Assembly: GCA_035222895.1 (NCBI GenBank)
Contig: JAVYIG010001588.1
Coordinates: 186,001 to 250,000, forward strand
Origin: Strongylocentrotus droebachiensis
Lineage: Eukaryota; Echinodermata; Echinoidea; Camarodonta; Strongylocentrotidae
Reading direction: 5' to 3'
DNA length: 64,000 bases
Part shown: one piece after another, positions 46,201 through 57,800 of the stretch
Position numbering within the stretch: the stretch's first letter is position 1
How the letters are laid out: the number at the start of each line of letters is the position of its first letter
The notes under the pieces: model-generated
What the model was told of the DNA's origin: nothing
Seen by the model: the letters and a program-made list of their open reading frames with translations, nothing else
Databases searched by the model: none
Made by a program: the position numbers and the translations under genes

Positions 46201-47063
46201 CTGAGGCTATATCTGGCTTCATTCACTGACCACCCCTATACAGAGACTGAAGTGCATCGTGCGGGTTAGTGAGAGGTTACGCAATGGCCAATGCAGTGGG
46301 TCTGTGATTGCCGATCTCATTCCCCGCAGTAAGCAGCTTTACCACACTCAAGCTATGTTATTAGTATTTGTACATAAAAATGTCATCAATTGCAGGGGCG
46401 GATCCAGGAATTTCTTGCCGGGGGGGGGGGGGGGGGGCACACGGTGGGAAAGAGATTGGCCGGGGGGGCACGCCCCTGTTTTTCAGTAAATTTTGGGCGA
46501 ATTTAGGGCTGATTTTAACACATTTTTTTTTGGCCGGGGGGCACGTGCCCCCTTTTTACCCCCCTGGATCCGCCACTGAATTGTCTTTCGCTTTCTAATC
46601 ATTCTGTTCCAATCACTGTTTTCTAAACTAAAACTGTACAGTTTTGGTTTAGAAAACAGTGCAGTGATAGAGAATGATTAGAAAGCGAAAGACAATGTCT
46701 AGACTCTACTACTAGTCTAGCATGTCTTGAAAAAGAAACAATGCCAATGGCACCATCTGTCTCTGTGTCTGGGGAAGGTTAAAAAAAATGTCAGTTTCAG
46801 TAAAGAGTTTTCCATACCACACGGTTATTTCTGTCTAATGAATTACGTATAGAATCTACACTGTCTGTACTAATTACGTTCTGTACCTCGCCCAGTGTCA
46901 ACACGTGCTCTTCCTTCATGTACGGATAGTCACTTGATCCTTCGCCTGAACTCCCGGCTACAGTTGCAACTCCTCGATCGTTCGGTTGCTGCTGTTTCAA
47001 CTTCTGCCGACTGGCAGCTGACTTTAAGCCACCACTTTTGCTAAGCTGTCGAGCAGATGCCAT
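43290..47063 (-). CDS. MIF4GD: MIF4G domain-containing protein, MIF4GD/SLIP1-like
   Basis: Five exons join in phase 0: 47063-46818, 45683-45414, 45076-44924, 44177-44124 and 43490-43290. They encode 307 residues plus TAA. A Lys/Gln/Ser-rich N-terminus of about 60 residues precedes an all-helical MIF4G domain: LWDIADGIYKDVEGYISKEA, RWLAFTCYLCCLFRHLKIGD, ALVEPVYTCLDS, then SRLLLLEIIELRASGWHL and QQQYYSEI at the C-terminus. MIF4GD binds SLBP and helps translate histone mRNA; CTIF and PAIP1 share the fold. The product is longer than vertebrate MIF4GD because of the N-terminal tail. I chose the ATG at 47063 because it starts MASARQ in an AAGATGG context. The frame stays open further upstream, but that sequence is repeat-like. 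Confidence 0.82.
43722..43955. repeat. G-, C- and A-homopolymer cluster
   Basis: It starts GGCGGGTACGCAGGGG. Runs of G, then C, then A, then C again follow within 230 bases in a MIF4GD intron. It is related to 15150-15310 by its GTACGCAG end and its layout. It is probably a decayed non-autonomous element, and is prone to read errors. Confidence 0.5.
44358..44853. mobile_element. TA-flanked element with ACCGTAAATCTC ends
   Basis: The left end is CCGTAAATCTCTGTGTATAA then GGCGCAC. The right end is GTGCGCC then TTATACACGGAGATTTACGG. TA flanks both. Inverted repeats with a TATAAGGCGCAC core are known from Tc1-like non-autonomous elements in many animals. The interior is non-coding. It sits in a MIF4GD intron. 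Confidence 0.85.
46393..46578. mobile_element. CAGGGGCGGATCCAGG element, copy 3, with AATTG duplication
   Basis: CAGGGGCGGATCCAGG on the left and CCTGGATCCGCCACTG on the right are flanked by AATTG on both sides (46388-46392 and 46579-46583). It is the same family as 15380-15639 and 16943-17112. It lies in MIF4GD intron 1. Confidence 0.82.
46581..46695. repeat. 115-bp near-perfect hairpin
   Basis: TTGTCTTTCGCTTTCTAATC at 46581 pairs with GATTAGAAAGCGAAAGACAA ending at 46695. The inner 18 bp around ACTGTACAGT also pair, with a short mismatched middle. It abuts the 46393-46578 element, which inserted at its edge. In MIF4GD pre-mRNA it would be a long intronic stem. Confidence 0.85.
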
Positions 47064-47276
47064 CTTAAAATAGGAAGCCTCAATTCTTCTCAGAACATAA
47101 AAATGTTCAAATACTACTGATTCTCGGGTTTTAAGAGTTGTTTCAGAGATCGACTCGTCTCCAGCTCGAGCTCGATCGCTTCCTGGAAGATAGTCTTGTT
47201 TCAGGCTTAATTTTTTTTTAAAAATAACAAAAAAATAAAATAATAATAATTGGTGACCCAAAATGACAGACATTAC

Positions 47277-47475
47277 CCCCCCCCCCGAATACCGAGGGAC
47301 TAAATTTTCAAATTTTGGGACACACAAAAAAAAAGTCCTCTTACCACCCCCCCCCCCCCCCCCTGCTTATTCAGCGGCTGGCTGAGTCGTTGCGAAATTA
47401 TTTTTGGGACCAAAAGATTTTTAGAAAAAAAATGGCCTCTTACCCCCCCCCCCCCTCCCCCCTCCCCGCTTATTC
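47277..47475. repeat. Short direct repeats with C runs
   Basis: GCTTATTCAGCGGCTGGCTG then AGTCGTTGCGAAA occurs twice (about 47366 and 47468), each after CCTCTTACC and a long C run. It lies just upstream of the MIF4GD start and resembles the 43.7 and 15.1 kb clusters (TTTCGCAACGACTCAGGGG at 15147). Confidence 0.7.
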
Positions 47476-48180
47476 AGCGGCTGGCTGAGTCGTTGCGAAA
47501 ATAATTTCGCAGTATATATACCTCAGCGGCCCCGGTGAAAAAATCGTTCCCAGGGCCCTGCTTACTACGAAAAAAAAAAGGAACAACACAAAAACAAAAA
47601 CATGAGGAATATGAAACCCTATATTCCACATCCTCTCCTTCTTAATTATTCCATATCCTCTTCTGCTTCTTCTTCTTGGTTTCCTCCAGGTTTGGAGAAC
47701 TATGCAGTTGTTTCCTTCACAGATTGAGTAAGTAGAGAATACACAGACAGTATGATATGTAATAATGTAGAAGGTCACAAGATGTGCACGGCCCCATAAC
47801 ATTTGCTCAACATTTGATACACTAGCTGCAGTAACTTTGGGTGGAGGGGGGGGGGGGGGGGGTCACTCTTGCCCCCTTCCTACTGAGAGCCAGGAGTAGC
47901 TACCTCTGTTCATTATATGTACGGTATTCAAAGTTCAATAAATATGAATCGAAATGCGTGTTGAAAGGAATTTGGGTTATATTACCAGGGAGGTGTTTTA
48001 TCACAAACCCTGATATTACATTGGGGATTTTGTCAAATTAATTCAGGTTCACTTAATCTTTATGTTTCAGTTATTTCCTTGAAGAGTGGTAGACCTCAGT
48101 TGTGGGCTGTATTGTCTAGTTTTGAGTTGAAAACAATTTTAATTAAAAAAGGAGCCTCAAGTATTTGTCTGTGTATATAT

Positions 48181-48400
48181 CACCCCCCCCCCCCCTCCCT
48201 GTCTTTTTCTTTGTTTTTCTTGCCTAGCCTTGATGCTAGGCTAGCTATGCAGTATCGAAATCATATGGGCAATGACAACAAATGTGTGATAACAGTTTTA
48301 ATTAAAAATCACCCCCCCCCCCCTCCCTGTCTTTTTCTTTGTTTTTCTTGCCTAGCCTTGATGCTAGGCTAGCTATGCAGTATCGAAAGGTACCGTGTCG
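48181..48400. repeat. Tandem duplication, period about 128 bp
   Basis: Two copies of a C run, CTCCCTGTCTTTTTC, CTTGCCTAGCCTTGATGC and TAGGCTAGCTATGCAGTATC follow one another, starting near 48181 and 48309. They are nearly identical. Confidence 0.9.
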
Positions 48401-48740
48401 AAATCATATGGGCGATGACAACAAATGTGAGAAAACATGTGTGAGTTGTTGACGTGAAGCACAGCAATTAGTACGAAACGGGCGAATCTTTGAGACGATG
48501 AGATTAACAGGTGAGAACCTAAGTTTAGCTAGCACATATGAAAGGCATTCTTTAATTTAAACGTATCATTTATCTAGTGAAAATATCTAAGCTTGCAATG
48601 TTTGCATGACAATTGACATGATTGACATGATTATTGATTGAGTGTTTGAAGTTGAAGGCTGCCGGTGCAGTGTGGCCGCGCCGTTTGTCCTACCAGATGC
48701 AGTAGGCTACCGTTTGTCCGTCAGACATTATAATCGGAGT

Positions 48741-48951
48741 CGGGCTAACTCGGACCAGGGGACAACTCGGCCCAGCTGCAAAAACAGTCATTTTTTGCAT
48801 GTTTAGGTTTAGGGTTAGGTTTAGGGTTAGGGTTAGGGTTAGAGTTAGGATTAGGGTTAGGGTTAGAGTTAGGGTTAGAGTTAGGTTAAATGACAAAAAA
48901 ATGACCATTTTTGCAGCTGGGCCGACTTGTCCCCTGGTCCGAGTTAGCCCG
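48741..48951. repeat. Palindrome enclosing degenerate telomere repeats
   Basis: The left arm (48741-48796, CGGGCTAACTCGGACCAGGG...) is complemented by the right arm (48889-48951, ...CCCTGGTCCGAGTTAGCCCG) over about 55 bases with few mismatches. Between them, 48802-48888 is TTAGGG repeats with TTTAGG, TTAGAG and TTAGGA variants. Confidence 0.92.
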
Positions 48952-48966
48952 GATCCATATAATCTA

Positions 48967-49290
48967 TGCGGTTTTCTGCGGGTTTTCTGCGGGTTTTCTG
49001 CGGGTTTTCTGCTCCCGTTTGCTATCCGCACAGTCTGTCCTCACATTGTTGTACGCGTATATTTGATAAAAGGAAGCATGTGGTTGAAAAGTTTTCTAGA
49101 GGTCTATCTAGAGTCTAGACTAGTCTAGAAATGACATGATAATTCAAATCCCAGACAACTCGCCACAAAGACAACCCGCCTCAAGACAACCCGCCACAAT
49201 ACCCTGGACATACCGCCACAATACCCTGGACATCCCGCCACAATACCCTGGACAACTCGCCACAGCCTTTTCGGACAACTCGCCACACTT
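48967..49290. repeat. Short tandem arrays (GCGGGTTTTCT; CCGCCACAATACCCTGGACA)
   Basis: Four units of the 12-bp GCGGGTTTTCTG occur at 48967-49012. At 49151-49290 GACAACTCGCCACA and CCGCCACAATACCCTGGACA alternate. GACAACTCG also occurs in the arms of the 48741-48951 palindrome, so the arrays may have grown from that element. Confidence 0.8.
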
Positions 49291-49317
49291 TTTTCCATCA
49301 TGATTTCTAGATCTAAA

Positions 49318-49497
49318 ATGAAATGAAATTGTCTTTTTTCATGATTTTCGTGCTTTTATAAACACAGTCATTACAAAGAATAAAGAATAAAGTTGATTTA
49401 CCTAATTGTAACAATATATATTGAAATGAAATTGTAATTTTTCATGATTTTCGTGCTTTTATAAACACAGTCATTACAAAGAATAAAGTTGATTTCC
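49318..49497. repeat. Tandem duplication, period about 110 bp
   Basis: ATGAAATTGT, TTCATGATTTTCGTGC and TTATAAACACAGTCATTACAAAG (first 20 bases shared in full) occur at about 49320 and 49429, followed by AATAAAGTTGATTT in both. Confidence 0.9.
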
Positions 49498-51484
49498 CTT
49501 GTAACAATAATATAATTTTGATCTAGAGGTCTATAACAGCTGCATTTTTCTGTCCCAGAGTTTTTTAATGGTAGGATACTGGAAGCACTGGCGTACTGAT
49601 AGGGGGGGGGGGGGGGGGTGGGCAGTTGACCCGCGAAATAAAATTGGAATGTGGTTTATTTCTAGATTTTCTGGGTTAGTTTCGTCAGAGGCGGCATTCT
49701 TGGTTGGGGGGGGGGGGGGGGGGGGACACTGTGCCCCAACTTTTCCAGGTTCCCCTAAAGTGCCCCAACTTTTCAAGGTTCCCCTAAAGTGCCCCAACTT
49801 TAATGAAAATAGCTGTCACTTTCGCCTTTAGAAATCATGTAAAATAGGCAGCAAATAACACTACCATCATTAAAAAAGTTTAATGTCATCGATAAAAAAG
49901 TCATCGATAATATGGTCATTAATAAGTCTGTAACAAGTCAAGAAATACATGTATGCCTTTTAAACATGTTTGAATACCGTACTGTTTAAAATCAATTGTC
50001 CAGATGACCTACATATACCTGTCCTGATACACAACATGTGCACAATGTGTGGGTATATCATCTGAAATCTTAAGAAACCTAAGGAAAGCCAATTTTAGTT
50101 TAAACGCAAGTTGGCTTGGATGGAGGCAATAATTGAGGCTAACAGTGAATTGGAAAATCAGACAAATTTTACAAAAGAAATCCAGAATAAACCTCCAGGT
50201 TTTTTGCTCTTTAAAGTTATTTTTCTGCTGTTGATAGACATGGACAAAATTACTGAGAGAAGGAAATTTCTTCTCCATATCTTGACAGTTAACGGCTGAA
50301 TAGGTAGCTCTTTTTAAAGTGTGTGAATGAATATTCAATTTCATGAAATCAAGGAGATTTTGATGAAATCACATTTAAATGAACCTACATGTACATGTAT
50401 ATATAGTAGTGACTTAAATTTAGGCCTTTGTGTAATGTACATCTCAAAGGATAACTCATATTTTACAACTCGGTTATAATTAAGATACAGATGTACGTGT
50501 ATGCATGCATGTATTGTAATAAGTGAAAATACATCATGTAGATTTATTGGACTGTTCATTGACTTATTACCTTATTTGAACAGTGTTATACAAAGAAATA
50601 TATTATCTTTTGGCACCTGTCAAGGATTTTTATGTTTGATGTTGCAATACATTGCATGGGGATTACTGTCCTTCTGTGAAACACTTGTTTTCAAGTTTTT
50701 CAGTCTAATCAAACCTGTCTATTTGCCAAGCCATAGAATGTAATTTGAAATGAACTTTGACCAAAAATACTTTTATAGCCTGCAAACAAATGAGACAAAA
50801 TTTTTGCTTACAAAGTTACAATGCACTTCACCATGCGCAATACTCTCAGTAAGTATTATCTGTACTTTGTGTAACATGATTTCTTCTTAGATTGCTGGAC
50901 AATAAATTGGGACTTTCAATTAAAAAAGTTTTCATTTAATTGGTATGTTTATAGAAATTGAACTCTAAAGTTTTTCTGTGATTTCTACTATTTCACATCA
51001 CTAGTACCGGTATGTATACATGTTTACGAGGCATGAAAAATTAAATATTCTTTAAAAAAAATTGTAAGATTGTATACAACAGATGTTGGTTTCTGTTTGG
51101 CCACAACACTTTTCATTTTAGGTCCCTATTGCCATTTTTGAGCACCACACACAGTGGAAACACTGACATTTGTAAGCAGTTTGAAAACTACCGGTAATGT
51201 AGTGTTTACATATTTTTGGTTCTCTCAAACGTATAGATTTGAATCTCATCATCAATTAATGAATGCTAGAAATACAAAATTTGCCATGACACCATAGATT
51301 AAAACCATATTTGAATACTATCTTAATTAACCTTTGTATTAAACATTTCATTTTGAAGGAAATGGCATCAGTATGCAAATCCTACATCTGATGCCCATCA
51401 CTACATGAAGTAGAACTAAGGACTGTCTAGCCTCTCTCTCAAGAACTTTTTTGATCGGAGCATCTGGAGGAGCCAGTCACCAAG

Positions 51485-51791
51485 ATGGAATCACCCGTCA
51501 CTCCGGATGAGGAGCGCATCCGGAGAAGATTGCTGGACACGCTGCTGCTCCTGAAGGTGCAGTTCGATCCATCAAGACTTAGTGAGATCTTGTTGGAAAT
51601 ATCTCTAATCGCCAGTATCTCCAGACATGGTATGTAAGGATATTTTGATTTCAATCGATGACCAGTTCTAGGACACTTTTTTTCAATTGTATTAAAACTA
51701 TCGACAGGGAGATAGAGAGAGAAAGAGAGGTTCTTACCTAAAAATCTATTTTACAAGAAGCATCGTGTTGTGTTTATGTTTCTACTATGTT

Positions 51792-51826
<35 letters not shown>

Positions 51827-54800
51827 ATATAATTTGACTAATTTGTTAGTCGTATTAGTATATGGAAAATGTGTCCTGATCTGCTGTCCTTTAAAAAAAA
51901 TGAGTTTACCCCCTCTTCTGTTTTGCATGCATTTACTGCAGCATCAAATACTTGTACAAGCTACATGTACATGTTATACATGAAATGATATTGTCTTCCT
52001 TTAGAATTTGAAAATTTAAGCATGAAGCATACAAACTAACCCTTTCCCTTGTTTTTTGTCGCAAATAAGACAAATGTACATGTATAATCTGTACACTTCA
52101 TTCATTCATTTCATTGTCATATTTTATTCATTCTTAGCATTGATCATAATTTATTCAACTGTTATATTCTTCCTATGAATTTGCTTAAGTCATATCATAA
52201 AACTTTTATTTTTCCACATCCATTACCCACTTCCACTACCCCACCATCAATATTCTTTGATCTAAGGTGTACCTATAATTGTTTGTTGTGAATGTACTAT
52301 TTTTAATGACTTTGTAATACTATTGTATTTTGTGCAGTATCCTTGTGTTTAATACTTATGTAAATTGCACTCAATTCAGTCGAAAGGCTGCCATGTACAA
52401 TGTTTTTTATACCACAATAAATAAATAAATAAATAAACCTGTAATAGGGCAGTTAACACTTGGCTTGACCTAGATACTGTAACTACACTTACTATGACTT
52501 ACAAGCAGAATTTTTTTCTTATAGAGGAACACAATACAAAATAGTACATAGTACATTTGACTTTATATCAGGACACAGCTTGAAAAGATCTGTTATGCTA
52601 TACCCCTTGGAGGAAAATGACCTTGACCTTGACCTTGTCAAAATTACCTTTGAAATGTTTATGAATTCTCAGCCTTCTGTTAGATGCTGATTGATAATAT
52701 ACAAATCAGTCTGCATCATGTATTTTGAGACAAGATATAGGTTTGAGAAAGATGAGTCTCTGAAATTGAGAGTTAAGTTAATTTCATTCATTCACTTTCT
52801 TTACTAAAAATGAGCAGCATTAAAGATTTCATACTATCCCCTAAAAAATCTGAAATATATTAAATGTCCATGTAGTGCATTTTGGTATATTTTATAGGGT
52901 TAAAGGTAAAGACCAGTTATGGTCATGCGATTGCATTGTGAAAGAAACGTTGTGGAATCGATCAGAAAAGGTTGATCATCTAGCATCTAGCATCTGCAAG
53001 GTTCTGGAATCATCAAAGTTATAAGAAATTTGGCCCATTCTTCGTAAAGTTACAAGCACTATACACAGAAAGATGTATATGGGACTACCCTATATCTCTC
53101 GCAGACCATGAGAGAAACAAATTTACCAAATATATGAATTAGTAGGCGGTTTCCCGGCAAATTTTTTATCATCATGTATTAGTCAAAACATATTCTTTCA
53201 CATGATTGGTAATGAGAGCTTCCATTTCATTTTTTGAAATTGGGGCGTTTCCAATACTGGTCTTTACCTTTAACTTTATAAGCTAAAGAGCCTAGCTTAG
53301 GGTAACCCTTTTTCACCAATAACACCAGGGCCCTGTTTCATAAAACTTGTTATCGAACTGTTGTAAGCGTCTGAAATTGTGGCATTATTGGCCAGCTAGA
53401 GCAAACTTTTTATAGAAATTTAGCATTTGTTATGGATAACAAGTTTTTATGAAAAAGGGCCCAGGGTTATTATCTCACAATTGTTAGTGGACCAAAATTT
53501 AATGGCCTTCCTTGCCTCAAGAGTTGACTTGAAGTCCATGATCATGCTGAATATCAAAAATGATTAAAGATAAAGAGGGTGGGGGGATGTGGTGTGGAGA
53601 GAAGGAAAAAAAAAGGAAGGAAGGAAGGAATAGCTATCACCGGTGGGGATTTTGAAGCATTTCCTTTCACACCAAGATTAGAGTCTCGATCTGCAAAAAA
53701 AAGTGCTGTTCTCTGTAACCTGATATTTGTTCTGCTTTGTCTAAGCTGCAAGACGGTTTGAATCATATTTTCTCAGTCTTTGTGGTGGCATTGGAGCAAT
53801 TTGGACTATTAAAGCTATTTGAAATTTTTACAAAGAACAGGTGGGAAGGAAAATGCATCATGTAACTTCAGTCAACAGAGTTCTATTCTTTGCTGTTTGA
53901 TATGTGTTTTGTTCAGTGAGCAGACTGTTTCAAAGGATTTATTTTATAATCGGACTCTTTTCCTGCATTTAATCCTTGACTGTGGTTGGTTAATATATAC
54001 TGTATGGAACACAAGGTCAACAGGGTACTCAGTGAGTCTGCTAGTGCATCGTGGACCTATAGATTTTCAAAGAAAAATAGGACCTGATGAGCTCAAAGGA
54101 TAAACTTGCTAAGCCTTTTGGAATGAATCACGTTGAACAAATGCAACATGGAAAACTATTGATGGGATTTGAATGTAATATGACCTTCTCTACAGATAAA
54201 GCATCACATTGTTGACAGTTTGAAACGCTTCATAGTTTCCTTTAGTTATAATAATCGGAGGCCATTAGGCTGTTTTAAATCCAATGGTCATGCTGCATGG
54301 ATTATAATACCAAAAGATACAAACACCAAAGCATATTGTGATTTGAACGAACGAATGAACAAAATAAATTGATCTTTGTGTTTACATCACAATCAGTGTG
54401 AAAAATATCAGCTGCTGCCAATTGAGGAATCTCACACATATAGGTACTTTATCTTCACATCAGACTCTGACTTTAGCCATTGGTTCATGATGGCATATTT
54501 ATATGAGCTCATGACTATTTTAACTTGGAGGTATAACACATAGATCTATGTACATCATGTTTCCCTGTGCTCACAGTATGTCAAATCTTCCCCAAACTCT
54601 ACCATTGTGTTGTTGATACCGATGTGTTCTCCATTCATAATGGATTTTGCTACTTTATCAACTGAAATCCCTCCAGGGGCTGTAGCGGCGACCCTTCAGG
54701 AGTACCATGCCCATGCTCAGGTGCTGCAAGTCATGGACCAGCATACCTACAATGCAGACATACAAGAGGTAAGCTCATATATTTTCTTGTTTTAAATGAT

Positions 54801-57800
54801 TCGAAGAATTGTGATGATTAAGAAATACAGCCCTCTTGATTGATATGTTAGATTCGGGGATGGGATACTTGTTTTTAGAAAGACTGTTTTGCTATAAATG
54901 ATAACTGGAGAGCTTTGCTGTGTGTACATTGGGAAAGTAATAAAGTTTTCATAGTATACTCTATATTTGCTTTGTAAAATACCACCTACCGATACATGTG
55001 TTCATAGTTTAAATTTTACAGTATTGGCTTAAAATTAATAGAAAAAGGTTCTCTGAAGTATATTTCATACTTCTTTGTTATGAAGTGAACTTAATCTTTA
55101 TAAGTACAGAAGAATAACTAAAAATAGATTTTTAATAGACTCATAGATCGTGGGAATGATTTGATATGTGATAAACACCAAATTTTTGGTTGATTTCCAA
55201 GTTGGGTGAAGTAAATGAGCAATCCATTTAAGTTTGAGGTATCTTGTAGATATGTAACATTCAAACTTTGAGATAAAGTTTCTTTGGCTATATAATTCCT
55301 GAAAAAAGAATGGAACAGCCTTCAGTAAGGTAAGCCCTATTCCATTTGAAATCTATTCCAAATATCAGAATATTGGTCATCTCTTTTCTCTGGAACTATA
55401 GTGACCTCTAATTAATGATGTATATACAACTTGAATGATTTCATAAAATGTACTTTCAAGTAAAGCTCTAATGCAGGATCAGGATTGCTATGTGTAAAGA
55501 TTAAAAGGTGCCTGTCATGTACTGAATGTATGCAATACAGTTGTTGTGTTTTAAATGTGTGTTCAGGTTCTCTTTACTAAAAATGTAATGTTACCAGTAA
55601 GATGGTGCTAATCAGTTTTGATGCCTATTGTTACATGTAAAGATGCCTCACAAAGTTTGCTGTATTAATACAGACAGTGTCTAAAAGTATGTACATTGGA
55701 AAGACTGAATATATAAGCTATTTTAATTATGAAAAAAAGAAAATTGGTGGTGTGCTTAACATATTACTTAGCAAGTTATTCTTTCTGTTTCTTCAGGAAA
55801 TTTCATGGTACTCCAAACTTTCTATTGTCTAGTCTTTTCCTAAAATCATTACAACCATATTTTCAACTCATCAGCCAGACTATAAAAGGAAGTATTCTTG
55901 TATTACACAGGAAGTGCCCTTGAACTGGCCTCAAAACCTACTACATTATTTGTGTCTGTGTATTGTTACATGTATTGGAAGAAATTTTTAACGGCAATCA
56001 ATTTATGCTTGTTATTTTTCTTTCGATTTGATCATGCCAGCAACAGGAAGATTTTTTTTAAAGATCCCTTTATTTAGTATATGGCTCTGTTAAAAAACAA
56101 GTATGACTAAATGGCTAAATGGCACTTTGAGAGCCTGAACATTTTCAAAGATGAAGAATTAGAAATCAGTTGCCAATTTTTCTCGAAGCATGGACCTAGA
56201 ATTATCTCCCAAAGCTTAACCAAACAAATTTCAACTTTGCTTTATGTGCATGAGGTGACAATTCGTTAACAATTCGTTAACAATTTAGAACCTCATTTAA
56301 CCCACTAGAACAATAAATTAATGTAATTGTCTTTGGTATGAATACACTTATACGTCACCCCAAGTTATTATATTAAAAGAAAATGTCTGAAATGTATACA
56401 TTTTTAGGATTTATTTAATTTACCGGTATGTCATTTAGCTTTCTACCACGTTTGATTAATTATTCACAATTTTGCAAATTTCAATAAACTTTACAAATTT
56501 GTTAGAAATATAGTTACATGTATTTGTACTACATCAAAACTAACTACTCAGAAATGTTCATATTTCAGAATTGATATACGATGAGCAATTTGCTCCTTTA
56601 ATTCACTGAGCTGCAAATTTTTAATAATTGAGGGCATGCATGGTCAACCAGCCATAAAGGCTTCCAACGTTGAGTTTAATCTTGAGTACTGACAGGTAAA
56701 GGTTCTTATCATCCTAAGGGACTCCTCCCAGCCAACATTATTATACCGGTACCATATTTTACCTCCATTTGCTATGACAAACAGTGGCAATGTGGCTGCA
56801 ACATGCCTTGTGTGTTGCTGCCATGTTGGTAAAGTGGTTGGTATATTGAGCTTGGCCTGAATCCTCTTCCTGTTCCTGGTTGAATTTGTTTTGTGGATGA
56901 ACAATGGATGCCTGATCATACTATCAGTTTTGGAATATAATATCTCAGGATGTATACGTGTGTAGTTGTGCTCCTTGTTCAAGAAGCGTTGTAGGTGCTT
57001 TCCTCATTGTTGTTTGAGGGTTGATGTTGTGGCAGCCATGAAGTTGATTTTGTGTCTGATGGAGGTAAGTCAAAGAGTCTCAGTCTATGGATACTGTACA
57101 AACATGAAGATATAAGCAGTCCATAATTTGTGGAGCTACAAAGAAGATCTCTTCATGATTTGACATGTAAAGTGGGCAACTCGGCAGGCACATACATGTA
57201 GCTCTCACAACAGCCGAATTGATGCAATTAGAATTACATGTACCAATACATAGTTTGGATTGAAATTGTTAATGTATTAAAAATGTATGCTTTAATTTGG
57301 ATGGTTGGTTAAAATATAAATTCTCAATGCACATTACCAATAATGCTGTTTGTTGCTTGATGGATGATGTACAGTACCGTATATTTTAATAACATTGAAT
57401 TTATAACTTTGTGCATAAGATTGTATTTGGATGTTGGTGATTTACAGTAGCATATTTGCTTTAAAAAAAATATGTGACATAACATTTATATGTTTTATTA
57501 ATCATTTAGTCCCTACAATCTTGAGTGAGAAAGATTTGTTCTTCTTTTCTACAGGCTGGTTGTAATGCCCTAGCAGCCATGATGCAAGTCAGTGACAAAC
57601 TTAAAGATTTGGTTCACAAGAAGAACATCCACAGGTACATTCAAATATAATGCAATCAATACAAAAAAAATGCTTTGGCAATGAGAATATAGTGATGAAT
57701 CACTCTGTTTTTCTGTTTTATATTTTTGTAATAAACATTTATTATGTTTGGATAATCCGTAACCTTGGTAAGAAGTACAAACATCGATATAGGAGTAATA

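Larger units (their letters stand above)
47480..51430. other. Repeat-dense spacer between divergent MIF4GD and LRRK-like genes
   Basis: No host exon is recognised here. It holds the tandem pair at 48181-48400, the telomere-motif palindrome at 48741-48951, short tandem arrays at 48967-49290, a duplicated 108-bp block at 49318-49497, and G runs at 49600 and 49705. From 49850 to 51430 it is plain AT-rich DNA. Promoters of both genes should lie at its edges, but no core element is evident. Confidence 0.5.

Noticed and set aside
48799..49128. Arg/Val-repeat ORF of 109 residues
   Set aside because: It is translation of the telomere-like repeats and their flanking palindrome arm.
54577..54676. Longer exon 2 of the LRRK-like gene starting at 54577
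   Set aside because: The acceptor at 54576 puts the frame into a TGA; only the acceptor at 54676 joins exon 1 in frame.
56644..56982. 112-residue minus-strand ORF
   Set aside because: It lies in an intron of the LRRK-like gene, has no recognisable motif and no splice partners; it reads like chance or old repeat.
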